Assembly (NCBI GenBank): GCA_019188255.1
Contig: JAETXT010000003.1
Coordinates: 434,001-498,000, forward strand
Direction: 5' to 3'
Length of the DNA: 64,000 nt
Source: Verticillium longisporum
Lineage: Eukaryota; Ascomycota; Sordariomycetes; Glomerellales; Plectosphaerellaceae
The position numbers were made by a program, and so were the translations under genes. The notes under the pieces are model-generated. The model was not told the origin of the DNA. It ran no database searches and saw only the letters and a list, made by a program, of their open reading frames with translations. Positions 37,109-46,672 of the stretch are shown one piece after another. Within the stretch, counting starts at the first letter, position 1; every line of letters begins with the position of its first letter.

Positions 37109-37528
37109 ATGACGAGTCGCAGCTTCGGCACCTCCAACGCGAGCGGCTTTCAGAGGAGCGACGCCTCGCGTCCGTCCTTGGCAACCTCGGGGAACGCCGT
37201 CAAGAATCGCCAGCTGGTGCGCCCCCTTTCCCCCCTCAACCTCCCCCTTCCCCCCTCCCCCGGAGTCCGGAGGGGTGGCACGCGCCGAGAAGTGTTGATG
37301 GACCACTCCCCCCCGTGGCTGACAACATGATGGCAGACGCACCTCCACGCGCAGCTCGCCCAACTTTCCGCCAACTTGGCTGACACGGACAACCTCGTGC
37401 GCATGACGAGCGTGCAGGCGGAGAGCATGCGAGGACTCGGCAGCTGGCACGGCGGCCTGTTCATGGCGGCGAGTAAGGTGCTCGGGGAGGAGGCGATCAA
37501 TCGGGAGCAGGGAGGTCAGCAGCGATGA
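37109..37528 (+). CDS. HSK3: DASH/Dam1 complex subunit Hsk3
   Basis: Small subunit of the DASH complex, which forms rings on kinetochore microtubules and couples chromosomes to depolymerising plus ends. Exon 1 (37109-37216) encodes a Ser-rich 36-residue leader ending KNRQL. Exon 2 (37337-37528) begins THLHAQLAQLSANL and continues through DTDNLVRMTSVQAESMRGL and SWHGGLFMAASKVLGEE, the conserved Hsk3 core. The predicted protein is 99 residues, in the family range. The intron (37217-37336) starts GTGCGC and ends TGGCAG, with a strong C/T tract inside. The gene is invisible without splicing because both exons are short. The identification rests on the NRQL-x-x-L-x-AQLAQL and LF-MAASKVLGEE patterns that I recall for this family. 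Confidence 0.85.
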
Positions 37529-38113
37529 TCGTTTTCTTCTTCGTTTGATCTTCTTAGGCGGCTGCAGGTGTTGGAAGCGGAGCCGAGGGATGACTCGGCT
37601 TGTAGTATGAATTATGAATATGGGTCACGAGAGAAGGATGACGGCCCTATGGGCAGAGTAGATGGTTCTTCGTGCAATGAGAAATGGATACCATTGTAAT
37701 GGCTACCATTGTATTGGCTACTATTGTAATGGCTATGGTCCTCTCTTCTCTTCGCGTGTATATGTGTACATGTGACGGCTCTGGCCGTACATCACAGGGC
37801 AGGCCTGACTCCTGATTCGATGTGCTGAAGGCATCTCTGCCTGCCTGCCTGCCTGCCCGCCTGTTGTCCTCAGTGCCCCTCCAGCCGCGCGGATGTGTCG
37901 CATGTTTCAGCAAGCCCAAGAGGACATTGCAATCAACGACGGCGCTGGCCACGTAATAGATGGGGCGTCATTCGCGGCGATTGATGCGCACGAAAAGATC
38001 CATGGAGGCTCAACCGCGTCCGTCCTGTCTAGTGGGAGTGCCATCATGTGAGGCGGCCAGCTCAGAGACTGAGGTGTCGTTGTGTGCTCTTCTTTCAGAA
38101 AACAAGACTCGGC
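37529..38113. other. Convergent intergenic region, HSK3 and RNase P subunit
   Basis: 585 bases between two genes that read towards each other, so it should hold both 3'UTRs. It includes CCATTGTA-type direct repeats near 37690-37732 and a CTGC microsatellite. No coding sequence is seen. Confidence 0.6.
37837..37862 (+). repeat. CTGC microsatellite
   Basis: About six tandem CTGC units with one C/T change, in the shared 3' region of HSK3 and the RNase P gene. Confidence 0.9.
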
Positions 38114-38605
38114 TCAGCCGGCATCTTGCACATGGCCGTTGGGGGATGCATCCTCCCTGAATGTCCGCCGTTTCTGCCTCGGACAGTTGACTGGGAACCT
38201 CTTGGCGTGGCCGCACGTGTCACACTTCATGACCATGACGTCTGCCCATGGTTTCCTCCCCTGCTTGCTCAGATTCTCAATCGTCGTCGTGCAGTTGTGG
38301 CCTTCGATGAGAAACGCATCGCAGGCTTTGCACACGGTCCTCCTCATGGGGGGCGTTGGTCTGATGACCACTTTTTTAGAGACGGCACTGATATCGGCGA
38401 CTAACCGACGTGCCACATTCTCGTGTCCGGGTTTCTTTGCGTCTTCTGTCACAGCTGATGGACTGTGCTTGTCGAATCCTTGAACACTCGTCTTTGTAGC
38501 ATTCTGTACTGCAAGATAGGCGGCCGCTTGATGGAGGTAGTTGATGCGGGTGTACTGCTGTCTGTTCTGGACGTTCTCACTCGGCTTCTTCTTAGCCTTT
38601 GCCAT
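38114..38605 (-). CDS. Ribonuclease P/MRP-type zinc-ribbon subunit (Rpr2/Rpp21/Snm1 family)
   Basis: Proteins of this family are zinc-binding subunits of nuclear RNase P (tRNA 5' maturation) or RNase MRP. The single-exon model has 163 residues. It opens MAKAKKKPSENVQNRQQYTRINYLHQAA, the N-terminal helix typical of the family. It ends with a four-cysteine ribbon: VCKACDAFLIEGHNC, then VMKCDTCGHAKRFPV. Basic segments before and after the ribbon suit RNA binding. I chose the ATG at 38605 because family similarity begins there. The open frame extends 42 codons further upstream without family-like sequence. Rpr2/Rpp21 and Snm1 cannot be told apart with confidence. It is divergent from SUB2, with 583 bases between the starts. 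Confidence 0.85.
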   Translation of the reverse strand: MAKAKKKPSENVQNRQQYTRINYLHQAAAYLAVQNATKTSVQGFDKHSPSAVTEDAKKPGHENVARRLVADISAVSKKVVIRPTPPMRRTVCKACDAFLIEGHNCTTTIENLSKQGRKPWADVMVMKCDTCGHAKRFPVNCPRQKRRTFREDASPNGHVQDAG

Positions 38606-39188
38606 GACGAGTTTCTCTTTGCCAGATTGACGCCCGTGCTTGTTGACCTGTCGTAATCGTACTGTTTGTGATGGTACACTTGATTCTTCAGTGAAGTGAT
38701 ATTCAGTGAAGTGAACCATAGAGAAAGCCACAGCGATCAGAAGAGAAGATGAGTCAGCGCCTCCCGAAACGTGGCGAAACGCTTCCTGGGTGCTCCTTCC
38801 TTGCCTTTGCCTTTGCTCCCCAAGAATGGCGCTAGTCCGTACTCGGACAAAGAGCCCAGCCTCACGTGATCGCGTTCAGCCCAGCTCGCCCAGGAAAGCT
38901 TTTGACCGTGCAACTGCCTCGCCCACCTTGCCGCATCAGCTTCCTCCCTCCACTCAACCGGACCCCATCGCAACGCGTCCCTACACCGTTGCTCTCCATC
39001 GACCTTTCACCCCTCCATCTCCAACAATCAGCCAACACTTTTCGTCGTGTTGCAGCAGAGCTTCTTCTTCTCTTCTCAACGCCTAGTTGCATCACCGCTT
39101 TCGACCAGGCTCCGCTCCTGATCGATCCGTACCACATCGGGCCCATCCCAACACTCATCTCCAGTCCCCGCTTCACAACACCGCCAAC
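38606..39188. other. Divergent promoter region, RNase P subunit and SUB2
   Basis: 583 bases between two head-to-head start codons. The side next to SUB2 is C/T-rich with CAACA/CCATC motifs typical of fungal leaders. No further gene. Confidence 0.65.
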
Positions 39189-41253
39189 ATGTCCGGCCAG
39201 CAGGAAGAGGACCTCATCGACTACTCCGATGAGGAGCTCCAGACAAACGAGACCGCCGCCGCCTCCAACGGCAAGAAGGGCGCCGCCGATGCCGCTGCCA
39301 CTGGTAACAGTGTCGACAAGAAGGGCAGCTACGTCGGCATTCACGCCACCGGTTTCCGCGACTTCCTGCTGAAGCCCGAACTTCTTCGTGCCATCGGTGA
39401 TTGCGGCTTCGAGCATCCCTCGGAGGGTCAGTCATGAGTCCATACCCTAACCCGTCCATCTCATCATCATCACCCCCTCCCCGTCAAAACGTCCGTCCAT
39501 CGCGCGAAGCCAAGTCCATCGATTTCCAAGCCATCCATTTCGTCTTGCCGGATCATCGAAATAAGCCAAATGAACAAGTCTCTGCGGACACGGCACTTCG
39601 GTGAATGGAAGTGTCCCCGTCTTTCCAGAGAGCATGGTCGTCATCGTCGCCGCCTTGGGGACTGAGGCGGCCAACGTCGTCTCTGTGACCCCAAGGGCGC
39701 AGACACCTGTCAGGGTTTTTTTTTTTGCCAGACAGTCTCCCGCATCGCGCGTCGAGAGCTCGAGAGGAACCTGCCACGCCGACTAGCACGCCGGCCTCAG
39801 TCAGGTCGGTTGTGCAGAGGCGGCGAACGTCCTGTGCGACTTGGTTCTTCTTCATGTCACGAAAAATCGATACATCGATTCGGGGCCATTTGGGGGCGGC
39901 ACCCAAGGAGGAAATGGCAAATGCGGCAACGTATTTCTTTGGCAAACGACACGGCACGATACATGGCTCATTCCGCGCTGATGGACGGACCTTTCGACCT
40001 GCTCATCGTCCTTCCGTTCACTCTTGGAATCCTATCTAACGTCGGTCGATCGAACAGTCCAGCAAACCTGCATCCCCCAGGCCCTCCTCGGTGGTGACAT
40101 CATCTGCCAGGCCAAGTCTGGTCTCGGAAAGACGGCCGTCTTCGTCCTGACGACCCTCCAGCAGGTCGAGCCCGTCGCTGGCGAGGTATCCGTCCTCGTC
40201 ATGTGCCACACTCGTGAGCTGGCCTTCCAGATCCGCAACGAGTACAACCGCTTCAGCAAGTACATGCCCGATATCAAGACGGGCGTCTTCTACGGTGGTA
40301 CTCCCATCCAGAAGGATGTTGAGACGATCAAGAACAAGGACACCTGCCCTCACATCATTGTTGGTACCCCCGGTCGTCTGAACGCTCTCGTCCGCGACAA
40401 GGTGCTTCGCCTCGGCAGCGTCAGGATCTTCGTTCTCGACGAGTGCGACAAGATGCTCGACCAGATTGGTAAGTCTGGCTGTTGCGGGGCACGGCCAAGA
40501 GCTCTACTGACACCGACCAGACATGCGTAGGGACGTACAGGAGATCTTCCGGGCCACGCCCACCCAGAAGCAGGTCATGATGTTCTCGGCCACTCTTTCC
40601 GACGAGGTCAAGCCCATCTGCAAGAAGTTCATGCAGAACCCGACCGAGCACTATGTCGATGAGGACACGAAGCTCACGCTCCACGGTCTTCAGCAGTACT
40701 ACATCAAGCTGGAGGAGCGTGAGAAGAACCGCAAGCTCAACGAGCTCCTCGACGACCTGCAGTTCAACCAGGTCATCATCTTCGTCAAGAGCACGCTGCG
40801 CGCCACCGAGCTTGACAAGCTGTTGCGCGAGTGCAACTTCCCTCGATCGCCGTGCACTCGGGCGTGTCGCAGGAGGAGCGTATTCGCCGCTACAAGGAGT
40901 TCAAGGACTTCAACAAGCGCATCTGTGTCGCCACGGACGTCTTTGGACGTGGTATCGATATCGAGCGTATCAACCTGGCCATCAACTACGATCTGCCCGG
41001 TGACGCTGATTCGTACCTCCACCGCGTCGGTCGTGCCGGTCGTTTCGGTACCAAGGGTCTCGCCATCTCCTTTGTCAGCACTGACGGCGACAAGGAGGTG
41101 CTGGCCGCGATCGAGAAGCGCTTCGAGGTCGCTCTTCCGTATGTTTCGCCCCCTTCGTGCCGTGCAATGCTGCATTTCTGGTATACTGACTGTGTTCTTG
41201 CTAGTGAGTTCCCCAAGGATGGCGTCGATCCCGCCACGTACATGGCCTCTTAG
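39189..41253 (+). CDS. SUB2: SUB2/UAP56, DECD-box ATP-dependent RNA helicase (frameshifted in this sequence)
   Basis: Acts in spliceosome assembly and in TREX-dependent mRNA export, and limits R-loops. Exons: 39189-39426, 40058-40468, 40521-41138, 41205-41253. In order: acidic N-terminus [13 protein letters not shown]-motif region [15 protein letters not shown], which spans the first intron; motif [13 protein letters not shown]; motif II DECD; motif III SAT; VFGRGID; and motif [12 protein letters not shown]. The protein ends PATYMAS. One base is missing at the CCC at 40840-40842. The frame leaves ECNFP there and the next frame resumes with [12 protein letters not shown]. With one base added the coding length is 1,317 nt (438 residues), normal for the family. 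The 631-nt first intron (GTCAGT..ACAG) is much longer than the other introns here. Intron 3 (66 nt) is in frame and stop-free. Confidence 0.96.
39427..40057 (+). other. Long first intron of SUB2 (631 nt)
   Basis: Splicing from GTCAGT at 39427 to ACAG at 40057 restores the [11 protein letters not shown]-motif exactly, so the boundaries are well supported. The intron contains an 11-T run near 39717 but no obvious ORF or RNA gene. Confidence 0.9.
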
Positions 41254-41764
41254 GCTCTTTCGCACGCCGTTTGGGTCTTCTCGCTGCGCTGCTGTTTTGT
41301 GTGCTTCTTTTTTTCGAGGAAGGAATTTCGGGTACAGGGGTCTGCTTAGGTTGTTCGACACGAGGGATGGGTCGCACGGGGGAAAGATAAAAAAGGCAGT
41401 CTCAACCATTCAGTCCTTCGGCGTACGGGGTGCCGTCAAAATGTCACAGGACGTCTGGATGCGTGTCAAGTCAGCAAAGACCAAAATACCAAGAACCCCC
41501 CGCGCTTGTGACTCGATTTGCCCTCGTCCACACACACACTATGCAACAATGATCATGACAGAAGCCGCAGCCGCGTCAGAACAGACTGCTGATTGGAATA
41601 CAGGGCGAGACATGCACAGCAGGCGACAAGTGGAGAGTCTGGTGCGTATTATCATTAACCGCTCGATCTATATACATGGTGGGACAAGGCCACGTCCGGT
41701 TGCGCCGTCTTTTCTTCGGTCTTCTTTTTCCATCGCATCGCCTTTGCTCGAGGCCTGGCGGCGC
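41254..41764. other. Convergent 3' region, SUB2 and polygalacturonase
   Basis: 511 bases between two genes that read towards each other, so both terminators and 3'UTRs. A long open frame running through here is only an artefact of the SUB2 frameshift joined to the antisense of the next gene. Confidence 0.65.
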
Positions 41765-43081
41765 TCAGCCCGGAATGCAGCCCTTGCCGCCGAGCTGCAG
41801 CAGCGACTCTTCGACGTTGCGGCACTGCCACTCGGGGGCCTTGCCGGACGGGGTCTTGAGGTCAATGTCCCAGGCGCGAATGTTGTCGCACGTGTCGGGC
41901 GTGGAGCAGATGAGGGCGCCGGCGCGGGGGTCGTAGCGCTTGGAGACGGTGCCGGTAAAGTCCTTGAAGACGACGTCGGTGATGCGCATGAGGGAGGGGA
42001 ACTCGGCGCAGCGCGTGGCGTTCTTCTCGCCGTAGCACTGGTCGATGCGGATGGCGGCGTCGTTGTTGCGCGAGTGGAAGCGCTCGTAGGTCACGTTGCG
42101 GACGTAGCCGGCGCCGCCGCCGCCGCCGAGGCCCGGCTGGAAATCCGTCTCGGAGCCGGGCCAGACCTTGAGGCGGGCGCCGTCGACGGCGTTGGACATG
42201 GACGTGTTGTAGATGTAGAGGTTCTCGACAATGTCGAAGAACTCGGGGTACTGGCCCAGCGAGCCGACGGAGATGCCGTGCGACGAGTTGCAGGTGAGGC
42301 CCTGGACAATGACGTTTGTGCTGTTGGGCTTGAAGGAGACGCAGTCGTCGTCGTGGTCGAGGTACGAGTTTTGGATGACAATGTTGTCGGACCGGTACGT
42401 GTCCCAGCCGTCGAGGTTCTTGGCCTCGTTGGCGGACGAGGAGCGGGCGAAAATGTCAATGTCCGAGATGAGCACGTCGGACGAGTTGGCAATGAGGTTG
42501 TGCCAGTTGGGCGAGTTGCGCAGCTTGAGGCCCGTCACGGAGCCGCCGCGGAGGCCGTCGGTGACGAAGAGGATGGGCCGCTGCAGCGTCTTGTTGGTCG
42601 CGAAGCGGTCGTACCAGGCCTGGCCGTTGCCGTCGAGCGTGCCGACGCCGGCGCCGTAAATGTGCACGTCCTCGCCGCCAAACACCCACCAGGTCGAGGC
42701 GCCCTGGAACTGGTACTTGAAGGTGCGCGGCAGCCAGTAGTCAATGTCGTCGCAGAACCGGACCGTGCCCGTGATGGCCACGTCGACGTGGCGGAGGAAG
42801 CGGAGGTCGAGGGGCTCGCAGATGGTGTACTCGCGGTCGAGCACGACGGTGCCGCCGTCGTTGCACGCCTCGAACGCCGCGAGGATCTTTTTCGAGTCGT
42901 CGCGGCCCTCGGTGCAGCTGGGCTTGACGAAGCACGTCTTGGTGCGCGGCGTCGACGCGGGGAACGCCTTGTAGGGCTTCAGCGGGTGCGCCTCGGCGTG
43001 CGGCCGCTCGATGAAGTTGCGCGCGGCCGCTGTCGAGGCGAGTGCCGCGAGGGCGAGGGCGAGGGACGCGAGGGAGCGCAT
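41765..43081 (-). CDS. Secreted GH28 polygalacturonase, probably exo-acting
   Basis: Cleaves alpha-1,4-galacturonan of demethylated pectin outside the cell. Single exon, 438 residues. Residues 1-20 form a signal peptide ending near STAAARN. The body is a right-handed beta-helix. The catalytic motifs are intact: [11 protein letters not shown] (paired acids), [10 protein letters not shown] (catalytic His) and ARLKVWPG (substrate Arg/Lys). Several NxS/T sites suggest N-glycosylation. The Asp-rich HDDDC form and the overall length fit exo- rather than endo-polygalacturonases. Its start faces the pectin methylesterase gene 1.77 kb away. Codons are very GC-rich at the third position, which produces long antisense open frames. 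Confidence 0.92.
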   Translation of the reverse strand: MRSLASLALALAALASTAAARNFIERPHAEAHPLKPYKAFPASTPRTKTCFVKPSCTEGRDDSKKILAAFEACNDGGTVVLDREYTICEPLDLRFLRHVDVAITGTVRFCDDIDYWLPRTFKYQFQGASTWWVFGGEDVHIYGAGVGTLDGNGQAWYDRFATNKTLQRPILFVTDGLRGGSVTGLKLRNSPNWHNLIANSSDVLISDIDIFARSSSANEAKNLDGWDTYRSDNIVIQNSYLDHDDDCVSFKPNSTNVIVQGLTCNSSHGISVGSLGQYPEFFDIVENLYIYNTSMSNAVDGARLKVWPGSETDFQPGLGGGGGAGYVRNVTYERFHSRNNDAAIRIDQCYGEKNATRCAEFPSLMRITDVVFKDFTGTVSKRYDPRAGALICSTPDTCDNIRAWDIDLKTPSGKAPEWQCRNVEESLLQLGGKGCIPG

Positions 43082-43250
43082 GGTTGATTTGTTTCTGCTT
43101 GCTGTGCTGCCTCTGCTGCCGTTTCTGTCTTCTGGCAGGGTCGTATCGAGAGAGAATCTCGAGCTTCTTATACCTCTCCCGAACCGTCATCGACAGAGGG
43201 TCGGAAAAGCTTCCGCTCGAACATGGTCCCTCGTCCTGCATATGCGCAAG

Positions 43251-43283
43251 TATGTGTGTGTGTGTGCGCGCGCACGCACACAC
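43251..43283 (+). repeat. Alternating TG/CG/CA tract, Z-DNA prone
   Basis: 33 bases of strict pyrimidine-purine alternation: TG repeats, then CGCGCG, then CACACA. The tract is close to self-complementary and lies about 170 bases upstream of the GH28 ATG. Confidence 0.85.
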
Positions 43284-44500
43284 CTGTCGGTCTCGTTCTC
43301 CCCTTGAGCATGCTCAGCTTTCCCTCACTCAAGTCGCCAGAGTCTGCAGAAGTCAAGGTGAATCCCGAATGCCAAGGCCGCTTGTTGCCTCTTAAGGCAA
43401 TCCCATGGGAACCTCGCATGGGTTGGCGGGTCCCCCTTGACCTCCATTTCAGGGATGGCGGAGGGGTTCCGTTGGGCCGGCCGGTGGTAGGTGAACGATA
43501 CCGAAGCGCGCTCGAGGAAGACGAGGAGTTCAAAAGGGTGATCCACCAGGCTACCAGGAATTCTTCCGTCCGTAGGTGAACATGGTGATGAGCGGGGAGA
43601 CAGGGACACGCCAGCAAGGCAAGCAGGTCATCGGTTGAACATACTTGCGAGGTTGCGCGGCCTCACGTCCTCCACCTCGGACGAGGCTGGTCTCCTTTTC
43701 CTGTCCGCGGATCTCTCCACGAGGGCTAACTAGGTAGCAGATGCAGGGGCAGCCGTGATTCAGGCTAATTGGATTTAGATATGGTGTCAACACCGACAGG
43801 AGCGGCAGCGTCTTGATGACAGCAGTTGGAGTACCCCTACAGCAGCAGAACAGGAACAACATTGAACAGGAACAGCGCAAACAGCTCAAGCTCCGGCCAG
43901 AGAAGAGAGGCGGGCAACTGGACCCCCCTTGGAGAATCTGGACCATCTCCTGCGGGGGTCGTTGGGTCAAGCTTAATTGGCCATGTCGGTTGTGGGTTTA
44001 AACGGCATGATGCAGGGGAGGGAAGTATTGTCGATAGCAAGGGGAAGTCGACAGAGAGAACAGGGATCACAACAGCTTCTCCGCGCGAGCGCCCGGGGCA
44101 CCGAGATGCGGGGGACCATGACCGCGGGGGTCAGGAGGAGTTGGAGGAGTCTGAGTCTCCTGGGTGAGCTGGAGACGAAGCTCTCGAGTGTGTCCTTGGC
44201 AGCCTACTGTGCCGACTTCCGGGACGGCGTGGGTTCGGAGCCGCAACCACGCCGTCTCACTCGTGGAAGTATTTCGACGACGACCTCCGCAAGACGGCAA
44301 ATACCACGAGCACCACAAGCACCGCAAGGGGCCCCTTGCGCGGAGGTTTGCGTCAATTGGGACACGTACATTGTCATTTCGTTCCACGCCCACATGACAC
44401 TAACCAGCATGCGACTCATGCCCGCCGATCGTCGCATTGCGTTGGAACGCGGGGGAGCAAGCTCCAGCTCGCCTTCTGCCATTGTCCTTTGTCGCTCCCA

Positions 44501-44560
44501 TGCCCATGTCGACGTCGCCAAGCCCATGTCGACGTCGCCAAGCCCATGTCGACGTCTCCA
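44501..44560 (+). repeat. Three tandem copies of a 20-bp unit
   Basis: The unit TGCCCATGTCGACGTCGCCA occurs three times head to tail with at most two changes per copy, and a partial fourth copy follows. Each unit carries overlapping GTCGAC and GACGTC palindromes. The block lies 290-350 bases upstream of the CE8 ATG. Confidence 0.9.
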
Positions 44561-44849
44561 TGCCCATGTGCTGCCTGCCGAACGTCCGGAAAAGCAGACG
44601 TGCTTCTCCTTGTCCGTCCGGGATCACCAAGTCGCCAGCTGCCGATGAGCCGCGCCTGGGGAGCGCCTCCATGAACGAGATGACGAAGCTCTACTATTTC
44701 AAGACACATCGTGGGAGATTTGGCGAGGCGTGGCAAAGACCATTTAAACTTGATCGAGCGCCAAGACTTTGCTTCGAAGCCGTTCGGTCGAGCAGTGCCA
44801 CTGTGAGCGAAGGAACCTCCGAATCATCAGCCACGACAGACCAGCCATC

Positions 44850-46184
44850 ATGAAGACTCTCGCCCTCGTCGCGGCTCTGCTGCCAGGCCTGCGTCTGGGT
44901 CTCGCCGCGCCTCTCGACACGGGGTCAGACGACATGGCCCCGGCCGTCAAGCCCGCGACGACATATGCCGAGTGCCAGCGCAAGACGTGCCACCCCCTCG
45001 ACGGATGCCCGCCGAACACCATCTTCGTCAGCCAAAAGTCCAAGCGCGCCCACTTCAGCTCGATCCAGGCCGCCATCAACTCGCTGCCTGACACGGACGT
45101 GCCGGCCGTCATCCTCATCGCCCCCGGCAACTACACCGAGCAGCTCAACGTCACCCGCCATGGCGCCCTGACGCTGCTCGGCATGTCCGACAGCCCCCAC
45201 GAGGGCCGCCTCTACGCCGACCTCGCCACCGACCTCTCGTCACCGGCGCCGCAGAACGAGGTCCAGGTCTGGCACAATGCCGCCAACTACCAGGCCCGCT
45301 TCCCCGATAACGCCTTCACCAGCGTCTTGAGCGTCGGCCCCACCCTCAACGCCACCCTCACCGGCGCCGGCCCGACGGGCTTCGCCGTTCCCGAAGGCAC
45401 GCCGTTCGGGAACGTCGACTTCCGCGCCTACAACATCGACTTTCGCAACGACGAGTTCCCTCGCGCCAACGGCCCTGCCCATGCCGTCGGCGTGAGCCGT
45501 GCCAATGCCGGCTTCTACTCGTGCGGCCTCTACAGCTACCAAGACACGGTGAGTCTTTCTCCTTCTCCAGCTCGCCCGAATGTACAGACTGGCGGAGACC
45601 AGTTGCTCACAACACCACAGCTCTACGTCGGCAAGCTCGGAAACGCCTACTTCCACGACAACGTCATCGCCGGCCAGACCGACTTCCTCTACGGCTTCGG
45701 CACCGCCTGGGTCGCCCACTCGACGCTGTCGCTGCGCAACTGCGGCGGCGGCATCACCGCCTGGAAGGGCACCAACACGACCTTCCCCAACAAGTACGGC
45801 GTCTACATTGCCGACGACAGCCAGGTCCTCGCCGCCAACGCCTCCATCGCCCCGACCATCCTCGGCCGCTGCCCGCTCGGCCGCCCCTGGAACGCCCAGC
45901 ACCGCTCCGTCTTTAGCGACACGTACCTCGGCCCCAGCGTCCTCCCCGCCGGCTACATCCGCTGGGGCACCACCGACCCGCGCGTCTCCGACCTGACCTT
46001 CATGGCCGTGCACGAGGACCGCGGGCCCGGCTGGAACGTCACGGCCCTCGCGGCCAATGTCAACGTCACGCGCGTGCTCGACGACGCCGCGTTTGCGCCG
46101 TACCAGAGGCCCGTTGACGTCTTCCTAACCGAGGACGGCGTGCCTGGGAACATTGCCTGGATCGATGAGAGTGTCTTGGCGTGA
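44850..46184 (+). CDS. Secreted pectin methylesterase, CE8 family
   Basis: Removes methyl groups from homogalacturonan, making substrate for polygalacturonase. Exons 44850-45548 and 45621-46184 give about 420 residues. The signal peptide covers residues 1-20 (MKTLALVAALLPGLRLGLAA). Active-site segments are present: CGLYSYQDT joined across the intron to LYVGKLG, GQTDFLYGFG, and LGRPWN. These supply the two catalytic Asp residues and the substrate Arg. Splicing at GTGAGT/CACAG restores YQDTLYV, which supports the boundaries. The intron is 72 nt, in frame and without stops. I chose the ATG at 44850 because it starts the signal peptide, although the frame is open further upstream. It is divergent from the GH28 gene. 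Confidence 0.93.
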   Translation: MKTLALVAALLPGLRLGLAAPLDTGSDDMAPAVKPATTYAECQRKTCHPLDGCPPNTIFVSQKSKRAHFSSIQAAINSLPDTDVPAVILIAPGNYTEQLNVTRHGALTLLGMSDSPHEGRLYADLATDLSSPAPQNEVQVWHNAANYQARFPDNAFTSVLSVGPTLNATLTGAGPTGFAVPEGTPFGNVDFRAYNIDFRNDEFPRANGPAHAVGVSRANAGFYSCGLYSYQDTVSLSPSPARPNVQTGGDQLLTTPQLYVGKLGNAYFHDNVIAGQTDFLYGFGTAWVAHSTLSLRNCGGGITAWKGTNTTFPNKYGVYIADDSQVLAANASIAPTILGRCPLGRPWNAQHRSVFSDTYLGPSVLPAGYIRWGTTDPRVSDLTFMAVHEDRGPGWNVTALAANVNVTRVLDDAAFAPYQRPVDVFLTEDGVPGNIAWIDESVLA

Positions 46185-46672
46185 GGTGGGCTCCTGGGTC
46201 GCGGCGTCGGTCCGACCGAGTGAGATTCATGGAATGGGGAGGTTATCTTTGTAGGGTATATAGATGACGGTCAACGTACATATTGCTGAAGAGAAGTGTA
46301 GTCAACACTTGCGGTCTCGAGAGTCTGTGCCCAATACGAATGACACGGCGAACATGATTGTGATGGTGTGTATTTTCGAGGCGATCTCCAGCAGTCTGTG
46401 GATCGTTGAATCTTATGCAATAAAGCCAGTGCATCCAAGCAACTTGCTCGACTCTGTTTTCGTAACGTCCAACCAACCCAAACCTCTCTTCGCCTTGCAA
46501 GTCTAAGCCATGACCGGTGCCTCTCAAGTCTCATCAGGACGGCAAGCAACACATAGTCTCCCCCTCTCCATTACCACTCCGTGGGCGACCTGTAACCGCT
46601 TTGTCCTCCTTCCCTCTCACGCCCTGCAATCCTTTCTCTACCATTCACTCCAGCCTCTCCCACCACATGGAG
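46185..46672. other. Convergent 3' region, pectin methylesterase and DNA methyltransferase
   Basis: 488 bases between two genes that read towards each other. It should hold both 3'UTRs. No gene or repeat is seen. Confidence 0.65.

Larger units (their letters stand above)
43082..44849. promoter_or_regulatory. Shared divergent region between two pectinase genes
   Basis: 1.77 kb between the GH28 start (reading left) and the CE8 start (reading right), with no coding exon supported. It holds an alternating purine-pyrimidine tract at 43251-43283, close to GH28. A 20-bp tandem repeat lies at 44501-44560, close to CE8. A bidirectional promoter is possible, but the distance also allows two separate ones. 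Confidence 0.6.

Noticed and set aside
40523..43087. 854-codon plus-strand frame
   Set aside because: Only its first 100 or so codons are SUB2. The rest is out-of-frame SUB2, 3' region and antisense of the GH28 gene, made possible by the lost base at 40840-40842.
45240..46013. 257-codon minus-strand frame
   Set aside because: Antisense shadow of the pectin methylesterase exon 2 region, with no domain.
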